A stretch of 64,000 nucleotides of DNA from Lachnospiraceae bacterium (GTDB lineage Bacteria; Bacillota; Clostridia; Lachnospirales; Lachnospiraceae): assembly GCA_014804695.1 (NCBI GenBank), contig JAAUZJ010000047.1, positions 19,874 to 83,873 of the forward strand, in the 5' to 3' direction. Under the pieces are notes generated by a model. That model searched no databases. It saw only the letters and a list, made by a program, of their open reading frames with translations, and had not been told where the DNA came from. Positions 44,502-52,072 of the stretch are shown in pieces (position 1 is the first letter of the stretch; every line of letters starts with the position of its first letter). The position numbers and the translations under genes are program-made.

Positions 44502-45317
44502 CTAATCAGCTTCTTTATTAGTGGTTTTTGAAGATGTATCTGAACTCTTGCTTGTACTCCCTACCTTTTCATCCACTGTACTGGAAACCAGCTTTGAGAG
44601 GGTATCGGAATAGCTGCCGCTGCTTGTATATGTTGTTCCCTTAGTCCCTGCCGCAGTATTAGCGGCAACTTTACTGAGGCTGCCTGCTTTTTGGGAAATT
44701 CTATCTGCAAAAGAGTTATGTCCGGTAAACAACGACTTCAAGGTGTTAATATTAGATTCCTTTAAGGCCTCCTCATCCAACTCCAGTTGGTTGCCCTTTC
44801 CTATAGTGATTCCAACACTTGAAAGCAGGTTCTGGACACCGTCTGTTATCCCTGTCATCCACGCTGCGTTGCGGAGCACATTTTTAGTTTCAGAATCACC
44901 CGCCGCTTTCACTACAGCATTATAATCTTCAATAAAGGATTTAACCGCTTTTGTAATGGCATCCCAGTCATAATCTTCTACTTGGGTTTCTTCCCCGGTT
45001 TCCTCATCCGTCTTTGTAATAACCTTTTTTTCCCAAAGAGAAGAATCATTAAGGGCATCCGCAGATTTTTTAAGCGCATCCGCGTTTGACCGCATAAGTG
45101 TCAGACTTTGCGTGCTGTCTCCCGATTCTGCACTTTCTGCACTCTGTTTTGCATAATATGCTTTCATCAGCTTTCCATAGCTTCCATTTTTAATGGAAGC
45201 ATAGTCTGCAAGCAGGTTTGCGGAAGAGCTACTGGTAGTGCCTAAAAGGGATGAAAAATCATATCCTGAATCATAGTTTGCATAGTTTACATAATCACTA
45301 AAGTTAATTGATGACAT
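44502..45317 (-). CDS. FliD C-terminal-like exported protein
   Basis: 271 residues with an N-terminal Asn/Tyr/Ser-rich segment (SSINFSDYVNYANYDSGYDF). A helical region follows, and a C-terminal part (AVKSFIEDYNAVVKAAGD, then SSVGITIGKGNQLELDEEALK) matches the FliD C-terminal pattern. The Ser/Thr-rich tail resembles cap or hook-associated axial proteins. No Sec signal. GGAGGTG lies 7 nt before the ATG. It is monocistronic by the terminator at 44407-44448. No other flagellar structural gene is in the window. Confidence 0.6.
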   Translation of the reverse strand: MSSINFSDYVNYANYDSGYDFSSLLGTTSSSSANLLADYASIKNGSYGKLMKAYYAKQSAESAESGDSTQSLTLMRSNADALKKSADALNDSSLWEKKVITKTDEETGEETQVEDYDWDAITKAVKSFIEDYNAVVKAAGDSETKNVLRNAAWMTGITDGVQNLLSSVGITIGKGNQLELDEEALKESNINTLKSLFTGHNSFADRISQKAGSLSKVAANTAAGTKGTTYTSSGSYSDTLSKLVSSTVDEKVGSTSKSSDTSSKTTNKEAD

Positions 45318-45436
45318 ATGCTACACCTCCTAATACCATTTTCTTATTATCTATTCTCAATTATGGTTTCGGAGTTTAATTTCGCAAACTAAACAGATAT
45401 GTGGTGAAGCGACCTTTTTCTGCTGTAAAAACATAA

Positions 45437-45477
45437 TAAAACCTCCCATGCCAGACCAATTTTCCTGACATAGAAGG
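45437..45477 (-). terminator. Intrinsic terminator downstream of the TauE gene
   Basis: 13-bp stem with several G.U pairs (45442-45454 with 45465-45477), followed by TTTTATTATG on the minus strand, about 100 nt past the TauE stop. Confidence 0.6.
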
Positions 45478-45578
45478 CTTTATATGTATTTCCTAAACGC
45501 TATGTACTTTTTTCGCAATTTCCGCTCGTGCAGCATTTAACCTGTGGAATGCCTGAACACCCTCTTATCTGGTTAAAA

Positions 45579-46346
45579 TTACTTCAAGTAATTCACTCCC
45601 AGAATAACCACTCCCAGAACAGCAAGCACAACACCGGTTGCACGGTTTAAGGTCACTGCGCTGGCTTTATTGGCGAATTTGGCAGCGATCCTCGCCCAAA
45701 GCAGTGTGGATGCCACACAAAACAACAGACACCATACATCCGGCATTCCGCCAATGGCAAAATGGCTGACAGCGCCTGTAAAGGCCGTAAAAGCCATAAT
45801 AAACACGCTGGTCCCGACGGCAGTCTTCAATTCATAGCCTAACAGACTGGTTAAGAGCAGGAGCATCATCATTCCACCGCCTGCGCCCACAAAACCACAG
45901 ATGAACCCGACAGCTATTCCGCTGGCAACTGACTGTATGATGCGCTTTTCGGCGCTGACCTCCTGCATGGATTCCTTTGTTGTCATAACAGGTTTTACTA
46001 TGAATTTAATTCCGAGGAGCAGTGTCATGAATACAGAGAAACTGCCCATAGTGGTATTGGGAACGCGGCTTGCGACAAAGCTCCCCACCATTGTGAACAA
46101 CAGAACTGTCACCATCATTACAAGCCCATTGCGGATATCAAGATTTTTATTTTTCCCATAGGTATACGCGCTTATGGCACTCGCAAGAACATCACTTGCA
46201 AGAGCAATGCCGACTGCCTCATATGCCGGAAGCCCCAAAAAAGTGATCAGCATAGGACTGATTACTGCAGCGGCGCTCATCCCCGCAAATCCGGTTCCGA
46301 GTCCGGCTCCGATTCCGGCGATAAAACAAATGATAAATTTATACAT
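45579..46346 (-). CDS. TSUP (TauE/SafE) family permease
   Basis: 255 residues with about eight TM helices in two repeats. Each repeat starts with the glycine-rich family motif (AGIGAGLGTGFAGMSAA near residue 10 and GFICGFVGAGGGMMM near 150). TSUP proteins move sulfite, sulfoacetate, thiosulfate or related anions; the substrate here cannot be told. The start shares one base with the MarR stop (TAATG), so the two are coupled and the regulator probably controls the permease. Confidence 0.9.
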   Translation of the reverse strand: MYKFIICFIAGIGAGLGTGFAGMSAAAVISPMLITFLGLPAYEAVGIALASDVLASAISAYTYGKNKNLDIRNGLVMMVTVLLFTMVGSFVASRVPNTTMGSFSVFMTLLLGIKFIVKPVMTTKESMQEVSAEKRIIQSVASGIAVGFICGFVGAGGGMMMLLLLTSLLGYELKTAVGTSVFIMAFTAFTGAVSHFAIGGMPDVWCLLFCVASTLLWARIAAKFANKASAVTLNRATGVVLAVLGVVILGVNYLK

Positions 46347-46792
46347 TATTCTGCCTCCTTCTCTTTCAGATAAGCATTGATATTGCGCAGGATACGGTCA
46401 TTATACTGTTTCATGCTGTCAATTTCCTCCTGTGAAAAACCATCCATCATGATAGAAATGAATTTCTCCTGAGCAGTCTGTCCATCGTGGATGATATCCA
46501 CAGCCCCTTTGCATATCTTAAGATGTGCTGTCTTACGGTTGCACTCCAAATACTCTTTTCTTATATAACCGCACTGTTCCAGAAGTTTTATGGAAGATGA
46601 TACCTGGGATTTTGACAGGTATCTGACCTCAATTATATCTGTTGCAGTATCAAAACACGGATTATTGGCTAAAAAAAGAAGGATGTCCAATTCCATCCGG
46701 GTAATACTATGCTTTGCACATACCCCTTCCATACATTTTGAATAAAGTGCTTTGATCGCATTTTGATGTTCCCATGGATTTAATGGAATCAT
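46346..46792 (-). CDS. MarR family transcriptional regulator
   Basis: 148 residues with a winged helix: RMELDILLFLANNPCFDTATDI, the recognition helix YLSKSQVSSSIKLLEQCGYI, and the wing ECNRKTAHLKI. Flanking helices serve for dimerisation. Two dyads flank its promoter, which fits autorepression and control of the coupled TauE-type permease. Cysteines at about 21, 25, 47 and 75 could sense oxidants or reactive sulfur; this is inference. Confidence 0.9.
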   Translation of the reverse strand: MIPLNPWEHQNAIKALYSKCMEGVCAKHSITRMELDILLFLANNPCFDTATDIIEVRYLSKSQVSSSIKLLEQCGYIRKEYLECNRKTAHLKICKGAVDIIHDGQTAQEKFISIMMDGFSQEEIDSMKQYNDRILRNINAYLKEKEAE

Positions 46793-46806
46793 TGCGCTCT
46801 CCTTTT

Positions 46807-46820
46807 GTTCTTTTTAGAAC
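46807..46820. promoter_or_regulatory. Operator-like dyad GTTCT-N4-AGAAC
   Basis: Perfect inverted repeat immediately downstream of the -10 of the MarR promoter. A second dyad CAAAAT-N3-ATTTTG (46831-46845) lies in the spacer/-35. Both are plausible MarR sites. Confidence 0.5.
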
Positions 46821-46821
46821 T

Positions 46822-46849
46822 ATTTTACGGCAAAATGAGATTTTGTCAA
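46822..46849 (-). promoter_or_regulatory. Promoter for the marR-tauE operon
   Basis: TTGACA (46844-46849), 16-nt spacer, TAAAAT (46822-46827) on the minus strand, 30 nt upstream of the MarR start. Confidence 0.75.
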
Positions 46850-46879
46850 GTTTAAATCAGAGAAAAGCAGGAAAATAAT

Positions 46880-47737
46880 TCACTGCTCACTTCTGGAATC
46901 TTTTATAAACGCCGATATCCTTTGCGCATCGTGGTATCCCTTTTTATACAGCTTACGCAAATCATTTTTATCACGCCTCAGAGTATCAACTCCACATGTA
47001 TCATCCGGCGCAATGATCAGCACACGTCCCTGCTTTGCGTACTCCTGTGCCTGAGCAACACTCTCATTATACCGCCTCGCCCGCTCACACAGTTTTTCTG
47101 CGGCTAACGGATACCTTTTTCGGATTCCGGCAGCAAAGCGTTCATCCTGCTTGGAAGTCCGGAGAACATGTTCCGGTTTCGTCAGAATCAGAACAACACG
47201 GTCACAACCAAGCTCAAAAGCCTTTTTGACCGGAACAGGATCGCCCAGTGCACCGTCATAGTAAGGAATTCCGTTGATCAGATACGGCTTACAAACAAAG
47301 GGAATGGATGAAGATGCTTTTAAGGTGTCGTAACAATCTTTGCGTATATCCGTCTTATTGAAAAATTGAGCCTGACCTGTAAGCGCATTCGTGGCAACAA
47401 CATAAAACTCCATCGTGTTATTTTGGAATGTCGCATAATTTAAAGGATCTTCACCTCCACTGTTACTGAGTGTCCCATAGACATAATCCATATCGACATA
47501 AGAGCCTCTACGGATAAAATTTCCGAGACTCATATACTGCTTCCGAAGACCATACTCTGTATAAAAGCGGTAGTTTCGTCCTTTCTGTCCGGCGGTGTAG
47601 GAGCATAAATTCGCACTTCCCGCCGATATGCCGATACCCAGATCAAAAGAAATCTCCTGATCCATGCAGTAATCTAACACACCGGCAGCGTAGATGCCCC
47701 GGAAACCGCCGCCTACATCTATAACACCAATTTTCAT
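46880..47737 (-). CDS. Patatin-like phospholipase (YjjU-type)
   Basis: 285 residues. The oxyanion glycine-rich loop (GGGFRGIYAAGVLD, about 9-22), nucleophile elbow GISAGS (Ser about 38) and catalytic aspartate in YYDGALGDPVP (about 160) form the patatin Ser-Asp dyad. It would hydrolyse acyl esters of phospholipids or neutral lipids; it is cytosolic, with no signal peptide. AGAAGGAA precedes the ATG. It lies between an MFS gene and the MarR unit, with no clear partner. Confidence 0.9.
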   Translation of the reverse strand: MKIGVIDVGGGFRGIYAAGVLDYCMDQEISFDLGIGISAGSANLCSYTAGQKGRNYRFYTEYGLRKQYMSLGNFIRRGSYVDMDYVYGTLSNSGGEDPLNYATFQNNTMEFYVVATNALTGQAQFFNKTDIRKDCYDTLKASSSIPFVCKPYLINGIPYYDGALGDPVPVKKAFELGCDRVVLILTKPEHVLRTSKQDERFAAGIRKRYPLAAEKLCERARRYNESVAQAQEYAKQGRVLIIAPDDTCGVDTLRRDKNDLRKLYKKGYHDAQRISAFIKDSRSEQ

Positions 47738-47773
47738 AATCAGTTCCTTCTTCCTAATTTTTTAACCAAAAGC

Positions 47774-48976
47774 TCAGTTACTCTTTAAATGAGAGCACAT
47801 TGTATCGGTTTTCCTACAAAGAATAACTCCTATCAGCAGCAATGCGGGAAAAACAACACCTGCCAAAATTCCCATTTTCAGGTCATCCCCCAATACTCCT
47901 GATACCATACCAACCAACGTAGGTCCTCCGGAACAGCCTATATCTCCGCCTAAAGCCAGCAATGCAAACATAGCCGTTCCCCCTTTGGGCAAAGCTGCAG
48001 ATGCCTTACTGAAAGTTCCGGGCCACATAATTCCAACTGACAACCCACAGACTGCACAAGCAATCAGGCTAAGCTGCGGAATCGGTAAAAGTGAAATTCC
48101 TAAATAAGATAAAATGCACAGGCAGCTGCTATATACCATAAACCGCTCCAAATTTATACGATCTCCGTATTTTCCATAAAACAATCTCGAGGCTCCCATC
48201 AAAACCGCAAACGCCATCGGCCCTGCCAAATCACCTGCCGTTTTGGAAATCCCAAGACCTTTCTCTGCAAACGTAGAAGCCCATTGGCTTACCGCCTGCT
48301 CGCTCGCTCCCGCACATACCATCATTACCAGCAAAATCCAAAATACTTTAATCTTTAACAGCTCCTTTAATTGCAGTCCTGACTCGCCATTTTCAATCAA
48401 TGGAGCTATGGGAACTTTTGCAAAAACAAAAGCATTTCCAATTGGGATAAGCGCCCAGATAATTGCTAAAATCCTCCAATTTTCTATCCCAGCCACATAA
48501 AAAAATAATGTTGAAATCAGTACAACCCCTGCATGCCCCCAACAGTAAAAAGAATGAAGCATGCTCATTGCCTTCTCCTTATTGTCAGAAGGACACGCCT
48601 CCACAACAGGGCTGACAATAACCTCCAATAGTCCTCCTCCAATAGCGTAAATCATTACAGCAATCATAATTCCTATAAAAGGAGCTGGTAAAAGTTCCGG
48701 CAAAACAGTAAGAAGAATCAATCCTGCTGCTGATAAAACATGAGCCATAACCATTGATGCACGGTACCCTATTTTATCTATAAATCCAACTGAAAAAAGG
48801 TCTATCAATAGCTGTATTCCAAAATTTAAAGTCACCAGCAGCGTAATCTTGGAAAGCGGAATATGATAGTTTCTCTGAAAGAACAAAAACAATAGCGGTG
48901 TAAAATTATTGACTATTGCCTGCACGATGTAGCCCACGAAACAGGCAGTTATCGTTTTATCATATTGGTTTTTCAT
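47774..48976 (-). CDS. MFS transporter (FucP/sugar-type)
   Basis: 400 residues with twelve predicted TM helices. The layout recalls the fucose/glucose permease branch of the MFS (SIGFIDKIGYRAS-like loop 2-3, GGGLLEVIVSPVVEACP, MWPGTFSKASAALPKGG). The substrate is unknown. GAGGAG lies 9 nt before the ATG. It is followed 36 nt later by the patatin gene on the same strand. Confidence 0.85.
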   Translation of the reverse strand: MKNQYDKTITACFVGYIVQAIVNNFTPLLFLFFQRNYHIPLSKITLLVTLNFGIQLLIDLFSVGFIDKIGYRASMVMAHVLSAAGLILLTVLPELLPAPFIGIMIAVMIYAIGGGLLEVIVSPVVEACPSDNKEKAMSMLHSFYCWGHAGVVLISTLFFYVAGIENWRILAIIWALIPIGNAFVFAKVPIAPLIENGESGLQLKELLKIKVFWILLVMMVCAGASEQAVSQWASTFAEKGLGISKTAGDLAGPMAFAVLMGASRLFYGKYGDRINLERFMVYSSCLCILSYLGISLLPIPQLSLIACAVCGLSVGIMWPGTFSKASAALPKGGTAMFALLALGGDIGCSGGPTLVGMVSGVLGDDLKMGILAGVVFPALLLIGVILCRKTDTMCSHLKSN

Positions 48977-49029
48977 TTCATCTGCTCCTCACAAATGAAA
49001 TTATATATCATTTTTTATAACAAGTCATT

Positions 49030-49063
49030 AAAAATCCGCAGAACGGATTATTCCATTCTGCGG
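49030..49063 (-). terminator. Intrinsic terminator after the 49104-50129 gene
   Basis: Perfect 8-bp GC-rich stem CCGCAGAA/TTCTGCGG (49036-49043 with 49056-49063), 12-nt loop, followed by ATTTTTAATG on the minus strand. Confidence 0.85.
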
Positions 49064-49103
49064 AAGCTCTTCGTGAATCAATGGTGTCGTGTATATTGCT
49101 GCC

Positions 49104-50129
49104 TTACGTATTTAACAGATCCTTCAATTCTTCATCTGAATAAATTCTTTCATAGTCATACCCCTTTTCTTTAAACCACTCCTCCCAGCCGGAAACAGAT
49201 TCAATACCGTCCCTTATAACGCCTTCTAAGATTGCTTCCATGATTTCGTTATAAATATCTGTATCATTTATCGAATACATAAATCCCCAACCTTTTGACG
49301 GATCATTATTATCCATGTATTGGATTCCGTTGCAGGCAATAAGCATAATGCCATTCTCAGTTCTTACAACCTGCCCAGCAACCTCACCCTCAGCAAACCC
49401 CATCGCAAGCCCGTCATCATTCACTAAATTGGGATACTTCTCCTTATACAGATCTGCTAATTCACGCAATTTATCAAGCTGCTGCTGATCATTAATCATG
49501 AGCCATGAGCCGTTTCCTTCCTGTCCTTTCACTTTAAGAACCTCTATCCCTGTGTATGCGTGAACTTCAATGGAATATTTATCGTTCAAAGCTGATTTTG
49601 TCACCTGATCCGTTTGAAGAAATGTTTTTATCCCTTCAATTAACGTATTATCAGCATACATTACATTTATTAATCCTCCCCATGGATCGCATGAAACAAT
49701 ATAATCTTTCCCTGTATTTTCATCAGTCTGAATGCTGGTGCTCATGGGATCAAATGTCATTGACTGCCCCATTTCCTTATCACGTATACGCCAATAACCT
49801 GCTATTTCATTCGAAACATCTATCGAATATCTTTCGGTATCTACTTTTTGAACCTCGCCCTTTGCCTGAACCAAAAGATTAGTATTTCTAATATTGAGGC
49901 TCTGTATATAAAGTTCTCCAATCTCACTCCTGACCATTCCCTTCATCGCCATGCTGCTATATGCATCATTTGCTGAAAAACTGCTGCTTTGTTTTGACAC
50001 TCCACGTGAGTTTGAAGCAATGGTAATTCCAGCTTGGTCAAATAAAGCAGTCCCTTTATTACGGTTGTTGCTTTTATTCACATTTTTATAAATATAGGGA
50101 TTAGTACTTCCTACTCCATTAATGCTCAT
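49104..50129 (-). CDS. Hypothetical protein, 341 aa, MSINGVG-type N-terminus
   Basis: It starts MSINGVGSTNPYIYKNVNKS, closely related at the N-terminus to the 42277-43560 product, with an Asn/Ser-rich lead to about residue 60. The body (about 90-340) is acidic and mixed alpha/beta; the tail ends DYERIYSDEELKDLLNT. There is no signal, TM or known motif. AGGAGG precedes the ATG. The shared N-terminus suggests the same export or targeting route as the FliD-like cluster. Confidence 0.6.
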   Translation of the reverse strand: MSINGVGSTNPYIYKNVNKSNNRNKGTALFDQAGITIASNSRGVSKQSSSFSANDAYSSMAMKGMVRSEIGELYIQSLNIRNTNLLVQAKGEVQKVDTERYSIDVSNEIAGYWRIRDKEMGQSMTFDPMSTSIQTDENTGKDYIVSCDPWGGLINVMYADNTLIEGIKTFLQTDQVTKSALNDKYSIEVHAYTGIEVLKVKGQEGNGSWLMINDQQQLDKLRELADLYKEKYPNLVNDDGLAMGFAEGEVAGQVVRTENGIMLIACNGIQYMDNNDPSKGWGFMYSINDTDIYNEIMEAILEGVIRDGIESVSGWEEWFKEKGYDYERIYSDEELKDLLNT

Positions 50130-50192
50130 TTTAATTCCTCCTGATTATGTATCATGCTTTTATGACGGCTCCTCTATTATAAAAGCCGCCTA

Positions 50193-50237
50193 TTTGATTA
50201 ACATAAGGACGGCTAACAACGCGTGCTGTCCGTTGTT
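50193..50237 (-). repeat. Short intergenic element, family 3 copy 3
   Basis: On the minus strand AACAACGGACAGC, a variable centre, GCCGTCC, then TTATGTTAATCAAA. Matches copies at 27907 and 61707 end for end. It lies in the 280-nt gap between the 49104-50129 and CPBP genes. Confidence 0.7.
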
Positions 50238-50365
50238 TTTTCAAGTTTCTCTAATAATGCTGAATAAAAAAACTTAGTAAACTTGTCATCTATAAATAAT
50301 ACGAACCAGCCAATAGAAAAGTTTCACTTCTGAATAAGAGTTATATTTTCTACTCCTTTACATGA

Positions 50366-50399
50366 AAATAGAGCGCATAGACTGGTTTCTATACGCTCT
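50366..50399 (-). terminator. Intrinsic terminator after the CPBP gene
   Basis: AGAGCG and ATAGA arms (50370-50381) pair with TCTAT and CGCTCT (50388-50399) with one internal mismatch. On the minus strand it is followed by ATTTTCATG. Confidence 0.65.
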
Positions 50400-50411
50400 G
50401 ACGTTGCGTTG

Positions 50412-51185
50412 CTATTGCTCCGGTTTGACTGATTTAACGAATAGTATCATCGCACATATAATAAGCGGCAATCCCGCAAGAACCCCGTTCGGCGCAGGTC
50501 CCAGCAGGATCACCGAGCCTGTATTTGCTATACAGATGGCTATAGGAACTGTAGCCGCAGCGTTGATTGACCCGTGAAAGATCGACGGAATCCAGATACA
50601 ATTGGTTTTCTCATACAGCCAATCGCACAGAACTCCCGCTGCAGTCGCAAAGATACAGAAAATCAACATCCCCGCAACGGGAAATCCCGCATAATCCGTT
50701 CCGTACTCATATCCGATCAGCCATATCAGCGGCCAGTGCCACATCCCCCAAATGACGCCGCCGATCAGCCAGCCCTGCTTTTTGCCGAATTTTGCCTTCA
50801 GCTGAGGATACAGAAATCCCCGCCATCCGGCTTCTTCGCCGACAGCAAGAAGCATATTGACAAACGGAGCGTATGTCAGGCAGCCAATGACAGAAATCAG
50901 GACATACATAGGATATGTCAGCCCTTGTGACTGCATCTGTTCAAGCGCATCGGCTCCGGCGGCTGCCGCAAGAGCATCTCCGCTCATATCAAAGTGCCCC
51001 GGAAAGACAGCAAAATACAAAGCCGCGCCGACTACAGTCAATAACGCGGGGAGAAACCATGCCGCAAGAAATAACTTGATTTTTCCCTTGAGACAGGGTT
51101 TCCATCCCATGCCCGAAAGTGACTGTCCGGAAAGGAGCACTCCCAGCAGCGGCACAAACACCCCTGACGCAAGGGGATTTTTCAA
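50412..51185 (-). pseudogene. CPBP (Abi) intramembrane protease gene, 5'-truncated
   Basis: The reading encodes EEAGWRGFLYPQ (about residue 117), WGMWHWPL and FHGSINAA, the glutamate/histidine motifs of CPBP-type intramembrane metalloproteases. However, it opens with a TTG codon, no ribosome site, and a short lead (KNPLASGVFVPLLGVLL). Typical homologues have one or two further N-terminal helices. The gene begins just past the terminator of the next gene and is visibly richer in G+C than its neighbours. I infer an acquired gene that lost its 5' end; a shorter GTG-started product is possible. Confidence 0.6.
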
Positions 51186-51210
51186 TTTTTACTCAAATCC
51201 TTTTAATGAA

Positions 51211-51257
51211 AATTTGGGAGCAGTATATTGTTGATGCATATATACTGCTCCCAAAAT
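51211..51257 (-). terminator. Intrinsic terminator after the PH-domain gene
   Basis: Perfect 16-bp stem (51213-51228 with 51240-51255) around an 11-nt loop, A/T tracts on both sides. It directly follows the stop at 51258. Confidence 0.85.
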
Positions 51258-51917
51258 TTATCGATCAAAACCTCTATATTTTGTTCTGTATCCATGGTTA
51301 CTTTCCGGTCTCATATCATTCGGATACATTGTATCTGAATAAATATCTGTCTGCAAATCCTTTACCATCTGAAATACTTCTTTGTAATCCCTGATGTCGC
51401 AAATTGTCATCCCATGCCTTGAATGAGAGTGAGAAGATGAGGAACTGTAACTTTCATGGCCGCATACTGTCACAACATCGCCTACACCTAAATACTGGTC
51501 AAAAATACCCCTGTGAATATTAATATGAGACAGATCGGTAAAAGGTTTCATCTCAAATTGTTTGCTGAACATCCCTGATGAAATGTATATTCCTTTGTCT
51601 GTTATAAGGTATTCCATATTTTTGTATTTTCTGGAAGTCATAGCTACGCCTCCGATATAAAGCCAGACAGGCATCATATGTAAAGACATAAAAGCTAAGA
51701 CAAATAAGCCCATAGGACCTCCGCTGACAAAAGAAAAACCAAGTACTGACAGATCAACAATACACCATACGAGCGCAAACGGCAATAACGGATTAAAAAT
51801 GCTCTCAAGTATGAAACACTTTTTATCAGGTTTGCCTCTCCATAATATGTTTTCATTGTGTCCAACCATTGCTGTCAGATCAGACTCATATGAGTCAAAA
51901 TTATTGTACATATTCAT
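51258..51917 (-). CDS. Bacterial PH-domain (bPH2/YdbT-like) membrane protein
   Basis: 219 residues. Two TM helices (about 42-85) precede a bPH2-type domain (about 90-200) marked by KNMEYLITDKGIYISSG and TDLSHINIHRGIFDQYLGVGDVVTV. A Ser/His-rich loop (SSSSSHSHSRHG) is unusual. The family is membrane-associated and of unknown function. I chose the ATG at 51917, 5 nt after GGAGAG; the upstream in-frame ATG at 51971 would translate the hairpin element (51939-51962). Confidence 0.8.
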   Translation of the reverse strand: MNMYNNFDSYESDLTAMVGHNENILWRGKPDKKCFILESIFNPLLPFALVWCIVDLSVLGFSFVSGGPMGLFVLAFMSLHMMPVWLYIGGVAMTSRKYKNMEYLITDKGIYISSGMFSKQFEMKPFTDLSHINIHRGIFDQYLGVGDVVTVCGHESYSSSSSHSHSRHGMTICDIRDYKEVFQMVKDLQTDIYSDTMYPNDMRPESNHGYRTKYRGFDR

Positions 51918-51938
51918 ATTTTCTCTCCAGTATTCTCG

Positions 51939-51962
51939 GGTGAAAAATTTATTTTTCACCCT
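51939..51962. repeat. Family 2 hairpin, partial copy C
   Basis: Perfect 11-bp hairpin GGGTGAAAAAT/ATTTTTCACCC, identical to the first hairpin of copy A, in the PH-gene leader. The second hairpin is missing here. Confidence 0.7.
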
Positions 51963-52000
51963 ATTTCCCATACATTTTTTTCATTAATTTCTAACTTATA

Positions 52001-52028
52001 TTATACAGACAAACAGCAAACACCGCAA
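52001..52028 (-). promoter_or_regulatory. Promoter for the PH-domain gene
   Basis: TTGCGG (52023-52028), 16-nt spacer, TATAAT (52001-52006) on the minus strand; the leader then includes the family 2 hairpin. Confidence 0.65.
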
Positions 52029-52072
52029 CTCTTTTTCACAGTCTCATTTTTCACCTTTCCTTAAAAATTTCT

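Noticed and set aside
51918..51971. Upstream ATG of the PH-domain gene
   Set aside because: The added residues would be encoded by the family 2 hairpin, and a proper ribosome site lies before the internal ATG.
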